Shown here piece after piece: positions 29,403 to 34,503 of a DNA stretch of 34,503 nt. The stretch is taken from contig NZ_URHZ01000061.1 in assembly GCF_900547735.1 (NCBI RefSeq), positions 1 to 34,503 on the forward strand, given 5' to 3'. The translations under genes were made by a program, and so were the position numbers. Position 1 is the stretch's first letter. Every line of letters starts with the position of its first letter. The notes below the pieces were generated by a model, which did not search any database, was not told the DNA's origin, and was given only the letters and a program-made list of their open reading frames with translations. This DNA comes from an uncultured Clostridium sp. (GTDB taxonomy: Bacteria; Bacillota; Clostridia; Lachnospirales; Lachnospiraceae).

Positions 29403-29916
29403 AATCAGGGTATTATTAACAGAAGAGGAAGTAAATAAAAGAATCAGCGAGGTGGCGGCGCAGATTAACGCAGACTATGCGGGGAGACACGTTCATTTAA
29501 TCTGTATCTTAAAGGGCGGTGTGTTTTTCACCTGCGAGCTGGCAAAGCGCCTGGATTTATCCGTTTCCCTTGATTTCATGTCCGTATCCAGCTATGGAGC
29601 AGGAACGAAGTCCAGCGGCGTGGTTAAGATCGTAAAGGATCTGGATGAACCACTGGAGGGAAAAGAAGTCATTATCGTGGAAGACATCATTGATTCCGGA
29701 AGGACACTCGCCTACCTGATCGAAGTTCTGAAACAGAGAAACCCGAAGAGCATTGAGCTCTGCACCCTGCTTGACAAACCGGAGCGCCGTGTGAAGAAGC
29801 AGGTACAGGTTAAGTATACCTGTTTTACAATCCCGGATGAATTTGTAGTGGGTTACGGTCTTGATTATGATCAGAAATACCGGAATTTACCATATATAGG
29901 AGTAGTGGAAGTATAA
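29392..29916 (+). CDS. hpt: Hypoxanthine phosphoribosyltransferase
   Basis: The 174-residue protein shows the PRPP-binding signature VIIVEDIIDSGRTL (93-106), LKGGVFFTCEL (40-50) and DFMSVSSYG (61-69), the hallmark of HGPRT enzymes. It salvages hypoxanthine and guanine to IMP and GMP with PRPP. It starts at GTG, preceded by GGAGG eight bases away and inside the 3' end of tilS. Position between tilS and ftsH is the conserved Firmicute order. Nothing unusual is seen. Confidence 0.96.
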   Translation: MADKIRVLLTEEEVNKRISEVAAQINADYAGRHVHLICILKGGVFFTCELAKRLDLSVSLDFMSVSSYGAGTKSSGVVKIVKDLDEPLEGKEVIIVEDIIDSGRTLAYLIEVLKQRNPKSIELCTLLDKPERRVKKQVQVKYTCFTIPDEFVVGYGLDYDQKYRNLPYIGVVEV

Positions 29917-29928
29917 GGAGGAAGCCAG

Positions 29929-31737
29929 TTGAAACAGCGGCAGTCATTTGGAGGAGGCATGGGACTTCTGATCCTTGTAATGCTCCTCGTCATGTTATTC
30001 AGTACAAGAAACCAGAGTATATTTACACCGGGAAAGATCAGCTATACGGACTTCATGGTGAACCTGGAGAACGGAAGCATCAGCAGTGCGGTCATTAAGC
30101 CCAACCGGGAGACTCCGACGGGCGAGATCGAGCTTTACATGTCATCCGGTGAGAAACAGGATTTTTACGTTCTCGATACGAAAGAAATCGAGATGGCTCT
30201 GAGAGATGCGGGCATTACGTACAAAGTGGGAGAGGTTCAGCAGGATAATTATTTCATGACCGTAATTCTTCCGATTGCACTATCGGCCGGCGTGCTCATC
30301 TTTTTCTTTGTGTTCATGAATTCCCGTTCCGGCGGCGGAGCCAATGCCAAGATGATGAACTTCGGCAAGAGCCGCGCCAAGATGAGCCACACCAGCAATA
30401 TCAATTTTACAAAGGTTGCGGGGCTCCAGGAGGAGAAGGAAGAACTGGAAGAGATCGTGGATTTCCTTAAGAATCCGCAGAAGTATACGGGAGTGGGGGC
30501 AAGAATCCCCAAGGGCGTGTTACTGGTAGGCCCTCCCGGAACAGGTAAGACACTTCTTGCCAAGGCGGTGGCCGGAGAAGCGGGAGTTCCGTTCTTCTCT
30601 ATTTCCGGTTCCGACTTTGTGGAGATGTTTGTCGGTGTCGGAGCTTCCCGTGTCCGCGATTTATTTGAGGATGCCAAGAAGAACGCGCCGTGTATCGTAT
30701 TTATTGACGAGATTGACGCCGTGGCCCGCCAGAGGGGAACCGGCATGGGCGGAGGCCACGATGAGAGAGAGCAGACCCTGAACCAGCTTCTTGTAGAGAT
30801 GGACGGTTTTGGCGTCAATGAGGGAATTATTGTCATGGCTGCCACCAACAGGGTGGATATCCTTGACCCGGCGATTTTACGACCCGGCCGTTTCGACAGA
30901 AAAGTGGCGGTTGGAAGGCCGGATGTGAAAGGGCGCGAGGAAATTCTGGCCGTCCACACAAAGGATAAACCGCTGGGGGAAGATGTAAACCTTCACCGCG
31001 TTGCACAGACTACGTCCGGCTTTACCGGAGCGGATCTTGAGAACCTGATGAACGAAGCAGCCATCAATGCGGCAAAAGAGGGAAGGAAATTCCTGATGCA
31101 GACCGACATTGAAAAAGCGTTTATCAAAGTTGGAATCGGCGCTGAGAAGAAGAGCAAGGTGATTTCCGAGAAGGATAAGAGAATCACGGCCTACCATGAA
31201 GCCGGCCACGCCATTCTCTTCCATGTGCTTCCCGACGTCGGACCGGTCCATACGGTGTCCATCATTCCGACCGGCGTGGGCGCGGCGGGATATACGATGC
31301 CGCTGCCGGAGACGGACGACATGCATATGACCAGGGGGAAGATGCTTCAGAACATCATGGTTTCCCTGGGCGGACGGATAGCCGAGGAGATTATCTTCGA
31401 CGATATCACGACCGGCGCCTCCCAGGATATCAAACAGGCCACATCGATAGCGAGAGCGATGGTTACGGAGTACGGTATGTCCGATAAAGTCGGAATGATC
31501 AACTACGGCGGGGACAGCAACGAGGTGTTCATCGGCCGCGACCTGGCGCACGCCCGCAGCTACGGCGAGGTGGTTGCCAGCACGATTGACAGCGAGGTAA
31601 AGAATATTATCGACAGCTGCCATGAGAAGGCTAAAAAGCTGATTCTGGAACACGAGGACGTCCTGCACAAGTGTTGTGAACTGCTCCTTGAGAAAGAAAA
31701 GATAGGCCAGGGAGAATTTGAGGCCCTGTTCGATTAA
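29929..31737 (+). CDS. ftsH: ATP-dependent zinc metalloprotease FtsH
   Basis: The 602-residue membrane protease has two N-terminal membrane segments (about 10-25 and 105-128) around an extracytoplasmic domain, an AAA+ module with Walker A GPPGTGKT (201-208), Walker B IVFIDEID, second region of homology ATNRVDILDPAILRPGRFDR, and the zinc site HEAGH starting at H423. It degrades misfolded membrane proteins and regulators and is needed for sporulation in Bacillus. The start is TTG, with GGAGG seven bases upstream. It is slightly shorter at the C-terminus than Bacillus FtsH. A strong terminator follows. Confidence 0.96.
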   Translation: MKQRQSFGGGMGLLILVMLLVMLFSTRNQSIFTPGKISYTDFMVNLENGSISSAVIKPNRETPTGEIELYMSSGEKQDFYVLDTKEIEMALRDAGITYKVGEVQQDNYFMTVILPIALSAGVLIFFFVFMNSRSGGGANAKMMNFGKSRAKMSHTSNINFTKVAGLQEEKEELEEIVDFLKNPQKYTGVGARIPKGVLLVGPPGTGKTLLAKAVAGEAGVPFFSISGSDFVEMFVGVGASRVRDLFEDAKKNAPCIVFIDEIDAVARQRGTGMGGGHDEREQTLNQLLVEMDGFGVNEGIIVMAATNRVDILDPAILRPGRFDRKVAVGRPDVKGREEILAVHTKDKPLGEDVNLHRVAQTTSGFTGADLENLMNEAAINAAKEGRKFLMQTDIEKAFIKVGIGAEKKSKVISEKDKRITAYHEAGHAILFHVLPDVGPVHTVSIIPTGVGAAGYTMPLPETDDMHMTRGKMLQNIMVSLGGRIAEEIIFDDITTGASQDIKQATSIARAMVTEYGMSDKVGMINYGGDSNEVFIGRDLAHARSYGEVVASTIDSEVKNIIDSCHEKAKKLILEHEDVLHKCCELLLEKEKIGQGEFEALFD

Positions 31738-31782
31738 TACGCTTTAGAATGACGTTATATGGGCCTTTTAACGGCTCCCGGT

Positions 31783-31823
31783 AAGGCCGCTACAATCAAA
31801 ATGTGTTGATTGCAGCGGCCTTT
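31783..31823 (+). terminator. Intrinsic terminator of ftsH
   Basis: AAGGCCGCTACAATCAA (31783-31799) pairs with TTGATTGCAGCGGCCTT (31806-31822) at 16 of 17 positions, followed by TTTGTGCGTTTT. Confidence 0.85.
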
Positions 31824-31874
31824 GTGCGTTTTGATAAGAACTGCTTTAGCGGGATAAAAACACCGTCCCCAAAA

Positions 31875-31943
31875 TGCACAAAAAAGAGTTATAAATTCTA
31901 TGATGTTTGTGCACACTTATTTTGATACCTGTGCTATTATAAT
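31875..31943 (+). promoter_or_regulatory. Inverted-repeat element and promoter of the candidate small RNA
   Basis: TGCACAAA (31875-31882) and TTTGTGCA (31906-31913) are perfect inverted halves 23 bp apart. TATTAT (31935-31940) preceded by TGC, overlapping TATAAT (31938-31943), gives an extended -10 or consensus -10. No good -35 is present, suggesting activator dependence. The upstream half and the next 20 bases align closely with the glgC promoter region. Confidence 0.55.
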
Positions 31944-31949
31944 ACTCGT

Positions 31950-32041
31950 AACCCCCCCCAATACATTATATAGTTTTTGCTACACCCCATAAGAACGAAA
32001 TACCTTCTCCTAAAAAGGCCAGCTACCCCGCTGGCCTTTTT
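31950..32041 (+). ncRNA. Candidate C-rich regulatory small RNA, about 92 nt
   Basis: A promoter-like -10 at 31935-31943 and a strong terminator at 32012-32041 bracket a stretch with no reading frame or ribosome binding site. The predicted RNA begins near a run of eight C (31952-31959), has ACACCCC at 31982-31988, CCTTCTCC at 32003-32010 (complementary to GGAGAAGG), and a CCCC terminator loop. Unpaired C-rich segments are how several Gram-positive small RNAs (RsaE/RoxS and the S. aureus UCCC-motif RNAs) pair with Shine-Dalgarno regions. Whether it is transcribed is unknown; the 5' end is uncertain by several bases. I do not recognise a known RNA family. Confidence 0.5.
32012..32041 (+). terminator. 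Strong intrinsic terminator of the candidate small RNA
   Basis: AAAAAGGCCAGC (32012-32023) and GCTGGCCTTTTT (32030-32041) form a perfect 12-bp stem with loop TACCCC. The A-rich left arm makes it potentially bidirectional. Confidence 0.88.
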
Positions 32042-32134
32042 ACTGCCCTGAAACGGCATATCACGGCGCTGGGCGGTAATGCGGTAAAAAAAAGACTTTT
32101 TTGTCGGAAACGGTCGGTGAATCGAGGTTTTATG

Positions 32135-32163
32135 TTGTGTATTTGACGGGAATCATATAGAAT
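32135..32163 (+). promoter_or_regulatory. Promoter of the neopullulanase-like gene
   Basis: TTGTGT (32135-32140), 17 bp and TAGAAT (32158-32163). Transcription would begin near 32170, which favours the ATG at 32192 over the in-frame ATG at 32168. Confidence 0.5.
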
Positions 32164-32191
32164 AGAGATGATAGCAGAAAGAGGGAATGGC

Positions 32192-34270
32192 ATGGAGAGG
32201 ATTAACAGAGAAGCGCTGTTTTGCGACGAGACAGAGGATTACCGACATCCCTGCGAGGCGGATGCCGGGCAGAGAGTAATTTTCTATTTCCGTACGGAAC
32301 GGGATGGTGCGGATTCTGTTTATTTTATAGAATTTGACAGACAGGGCCGAATGAAAGAGCGTGACATGGGGTACAGTCACAGTGACAGCCTGTTTGATTA
32401 TTATAGCTGTGATTATATACTCAGCGAGGAGGTTTTGCGATACTGTTTCAGAGTGGACCGTGAAGATGATATCTGTTTTTACGGACGCATGGGAGCGGTG
32501 GCACAGCCGGACCGGGAGGCGTCTTTTTGTATGACTCCTGGCTTTTTTGTACCCAATTGGTGCAAGGGAGCCGTCATGTATCAGATCTATGTGGACCGGT
32601 TCTGCAACGGAGATCCTTCCAATGATGTGGAGACGAATGAATACATTTATATCGGAAAACCGGTGGAACGGGTCAGGGACTGGAATGAACTTCCTTCCGC
32701 AATGGACGTGAGACGGTTTTACGGCGGCGATCTCAGAGGAATCTGGGATAAGCTCAGCTACCTGAAAGGGCTGAAGGTAGAGGCTATCTACCTGAATCCC
32801 ATCTTTGTATCGCCTTCCAACCATAAATATGACTGCCAGGACTATGACCATGTCGATCCTCATTTCGGCGTGATTAAACGCGATATGGATTTGCTGGTGG
32901 AACCTGATGCGCTGGATAACGACAACGCGGGCAAATACACGGCCAGGACGGCGGATGAGGAGAATCTGCTGGCCAGCGACCTGTTTTTTGCAAGGTTTGT
33001 GGAAGCGGCCCATGAGAAGGGAATCAGGGTGATTATCGACGGCGTGTTTAACCACTGCGGTTCCTTCAATAAGTGGCTGGATGCGGAGCTGATTTACCAG
33101 CACGAGGGAGGATATCCTCCGGGAGCCTATGTTTCGGATAAAAGTCCGTACAGGAACTTCTTCAAGTTTAACAATGCGGAAAACTGGCCGTTCAACGACA
33201 GCTATGACGGCTGGTGGGGGCATTCGACGCTGCCGAAGCTCAATTATGAGGAGTCGCCGGAACTGTACCAATATATTTTGGAGATCGGAAAAAAGTGGGT
33301 TTCGCCGCCGTTTAATGCGGACGGATGGAGATTGGATGTTGCCGCCGACCTGGGAAGGACCGGGGAATTCAACCACCAGTTCTGGAAGGATTTCAGGAAA
33401 GCGGTCAAGGAGGCCAATCCCGAGGCCGTGGTGCTTGCCGAGCATTACGGGGATCCGAGCGGCTGGCTTCAGGGAGATGAGTGGGACACGGTGATGAATT
33501 ACGACGCGTTTATGGAGCCGGTGTCCTGGTTCCTGACGGGGCTTGAGAAACACAGCGATGAGGCGAACGAAGCTCTGTACGGCGACGGACAGGCGTTTTT
33601 TGACACAATGCGTTATCACATGTGCCGGATGCAGACGCCTTCGCTGATGACGGCGATGAACGAGCTGTCCAACCACGATCACTCACGGTTTTTGACCAGG
33701 ACCAACAGGAGGCCGGGAAGACTCGCTACGGCGGGAGCGGCGGCTGCCTCCGAAGGCATCAGCTACGGCATATTCCGCCAGGGGGTTGTTATCCAGATGA
33801 CATGGCCGGGAGCGCCAACCATCTATTACGGCGATGAGGCCGGTGTCTGTGGTTGGACGGATCCGGATAACAGACGGACGTATCCCTGGGGCAATGAAGA
33901 CCTGGAACTGATCGAATTCCACCGCTACATGACGGGGATCAGAAAGAGAAATCCGGCATTCAGGACCGGTTCTCTGATACAGCTTGCCGCAGACTGGGGA
34001 ATGATCGCTTACGGCCGCTTTAACCGCGGCGAAGACGGGAGAAAAGAGAGCCGGGGAGTCGTCATTATCAATACCTGCCATGAGGCTAAGACATATTCGG
34101 TGCCGGTCTGGCCGGTGGGAGTGACCGATTCCGAACAGATGGAACGCAGGATGCTCACCTACGAGGAGGGATACAACGCAGGTTCCGTAAGATATGATGT
34201 AAGAAAAGGGATGCTGGAGATAGAACTGCCGCCGGTCGGTTCGGCTGTATTGGTGGCGGCAGAACTGTAA
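32192..34270 (+). CDS. Cytoplasmic GH13 alpha-glucan hydrolase (neopullulanase / cyclomaltodextrinase-like)
   Basis: From ATG 32192 (RBS AAAGAGGGA) the protein is 692 residues: an N-terminal beta-sandwich domain of about 120 residues, a GH13 barrel and a C-terminal beta domain. VMYQIYVDRFCNGDPSND, YLNPIFVSPSNHKYD and VIIDGVFNHCG are GH13 regions; the catalytic triad is D382 in DGWRLDVA, E417 in VVLAEHYGD and D496 in NELSNHDHSR. MPKL-type regions are replaced by LPKLNYEES, as in neopullulanase and maltogenic amylase relatives (GH13_20-like). No signal peptide is present, so it acts inside the cell on maltodextrins or glycogen-derived glucans. A long insertion around 225-255 enlarges the barrel's third loop. 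It is a stand-alone unit. Confidence 0.9.
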   Translation: MERINREALFCDETEDYRHPCEADAGQRVIFYFRTERDGADSVYFIEFDRQGRMKERDMGYSHSDSLFDYYSCDYILSEEVLRYCFRVDREDDICFYGRMGAVAQPDREASFCMTPGFFVPNWCKGAVMYQIYVDRFCNGDPSNDVETNEYIYIGKPVERVRDWNELPSAMDVRRFYGGDLRGIWDKLSYLKGLKVEAIYLNPIFVSPSNHKYDCQDYDHVDPHFGVIKRDMDLLVEPDALDNDNAGKYTARTADEENLLASDLFFARFVEAAHEKGIRVIIDGVFNHCGSFNKWLDAELIYQHEGGYPPGAYVSDKSPYRNFFKFNNAENWPFNDSYDGWWGHSTLPKLNYEESPELYQYILEIGKKWVSPPFNADGWRLDVAADLGRTGEFNHQFWKDFRKAVKEANPEAVVLAEHYGDPSGWLQGDEWDTVMNYDAFMEPVSWFLTGLEKHSDEANEALYGDGQAFFDTMRYHMCRMQTPSLMTAMNELSNHDHSRFLTRTNRRPGRLATAGAAAASEGISYGIFRQGVVIQMTWPGAPTIYYGDEAGVCGWTDPDNRRTYPWGNEDLELIEFHRYMTGIRKRNPAFRTGSLIQLAADWGMIAYGRFNRGEDGRKESRGVVIINTCHEAKTYSVPVWPVGVTDSEQMERRMLTYEEGYNAGSVRYDVRKGMLEIELPPVGSAVLVAAEL

Positions 34271-34310
34271 AAACCTGTTTTTCCGACGGGAGAGACGGGG
34301 AAAACAAAGC

Positions 34311-34356
34311 GCCGCCGTCCGCATCCCGGCCGTATGATGACCGGGACGAGGGCGGC
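34311..34356. terminator. GC-rich hairpin after the neopullulanase-like gene
   Basis: GCCGCC (34311-34316) pairs with GGCGGC (34351-34356), and TCCCGG (34324-34329) with CCGGGA (34341-34346). No T-run follows on the plus strand; on the minus strand GCTTTGTTTT follows. A terminator role for the amylase gene is possible but weak. Confidence 0.4.
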
Positions 34357-34401
34357 AGCGCCGCTGCATTATAAAAAAATACAAAAACAAACAAAATCCC
34401 C

Positions 34402-34430
34402 TTGATTTTTTCACCTTATTATGATATGAT
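34402..34430 (+). promoter_or_regulatory. Promoter of the tRNA gene(s) at the right edge
   Basis: TTGATT (34402-34407), 17 bp and TATGAT (34425-34430), 22 bases before the tRNA start. Confidence 0.65.
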
Positions 34431-34452
34431 TTTTAACTGTCAGAGTAATTTT

Positions 34453-34503
34453 GGATGGGTTCCCGAGTGGCCAAAGGGGGCAGACTGTAAATCTGTTGCG
34501 ACA
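34453..34503 (+). tRNA. tRNA-Tyr (GTA anticodon), truncated by the window edge
   Basis: The sequence begins GGATGGG (acceptor 5' strand), then TTCCCGAGTGGCCAAAGGGG, a class II D-arm, and an anticodon arm GCAGA-CTGTAAA-TCTGT with anticodon GTA at 34487-34489. It continues into the long variable arm expected of tRNA-Tyr and is cut at 34503, so the T-arm and 3' acceptor strand lie outside. A sigma-A-like promoter precedes it; further tRNA genes may follow. Confidence 0.93.

Larger units (their letters stand above)
31738..32191. other. 454-base gap: ftsH terminator, gene-less transcription unit, neopullulanase promoter
   Basis: No open reading frame with a ribosome binding site is seen. In order the gap holds the ftsH terminator (31783-31823), an inverted-repeat element shared with glgC (31875-31913), a -10 and terminator that bracket a candidate small RNA (31950-32041), a weak hairpin TACTGCCC...GGGCGGTA (about 32041-32078), and the promoter of the neopullulanase-like gene. 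Confidence 0.6.

Noticed and set aside
32153..33682. Open frame of about 509 codons on the minus strand opposite the neopullulanase-like gene
   Set aside because: It lies wholly antisense to a well-supported GH13 enzyme, has no ribosome binding site or recognisable domain, and its His/Arg/Val-rich composition is what the complement of a GC-biased gene gives.
1..34503. CRISPR array, prophage or insertion sequence
   Set aside because: No regularly spaced repeats, integrase, transposase or phage structural genes were seen; gene order is that of a normal chromosome.

Overview
The window looks like chromosomal DNA of an endospore-forming, anaerobic Firmicute of class Clostridia, most likely a Lachnospiraceae / Clostridium cluster XIVa gut organism. 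This is inferred from the sporulation genes spoVG, spoVT, yabP, yabQ and spoIIE, the conserved block mazG-hup-rqcP-yabP-yabQ-divIC-spoIIE-tilS-hpt-ftsH, paired glgC/glgD, strong GGAGG ribosome binding sites, sigma-A-like promoters and many intrinsic terminators. No phage, insertion sequence or CRISPR array was seen.

Layout. (1) 179-7210: a LysR-type regulator is divergent from a transporter (YkvI family), followed by a nitrilase-superfamily amidase, a DUF6282 metallohydrolase-like protein, an IlvD/Edd-family dehydratase and an alpha/beta-hydrolase-fold protein that lacks the nucleophilic serine. This set looks like a catabolic locus for an unidentified small acid or amide; the transporter and dehydratase promoters share a tandem box. 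(2) 7211-10405: glgC-glgD-spoVG, glycogen synthesis joined to a sporulation RNA-binding regulator and closed by a terminator. (3) 10464-12670: an NhaC-family antiporter, then spoVT with a candidate sigma-G promoter. (4) 12991-23778: a GntR/FCD regulator, then a sugar-acid operon: FGGY kinase (gluconokinase-like), TRAP transporter dctP-dctQ-dctM, KduI/IolB-type isomerase, 2-hydroxyacid dehydrogenase, SDR, KDPG/KHG aldolase, HIT protein, and 6-phosphogluconate dehydrogenase behind a hairpin. Together they suggest uptake of hexuronates or ketogluconates, reduction to gluconate-type acids, phosphorylation, and entry to the pentose phosphate or Entner-Doudoroff routes. (5) 23907-31737: the housekeeping and sporulation block. 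(6) 31738-34503: a promoter-to-terminator unit with no gene (candidate C-rich small RNA), a cytoplasmic GH13 neopullulanase-like enzyme, and the start of a tRNA-Tyr gene cut by the window edge.

Gaps over 300 bases are 7211-7603 (terminator plus glgC promoter), 12671-12990 (three stacked inverted repeats and a promoter) and 31738-32191 (ftsH terminator, candidate small RNA, neopullulanase promoter).

The most interesting observations are: a SpoIIE ortholog without its membrane domain, driven by a 21-bp-spaced promoter with Spo0A-box-like sequences; a candidate C-rich small RNA whose upstream region shares an element of identical geometry with the glgC promoter; a yabP ribosome binding site buried in an intrinsic terminator; a YabQ with a very long charged helical tail; the serine-less alpha/beta hydrolase; and a pair of mutually exclusive hairpins inside the first operon. 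All functional calls come from reading sequence and recalled family knowledge; no database search was run.
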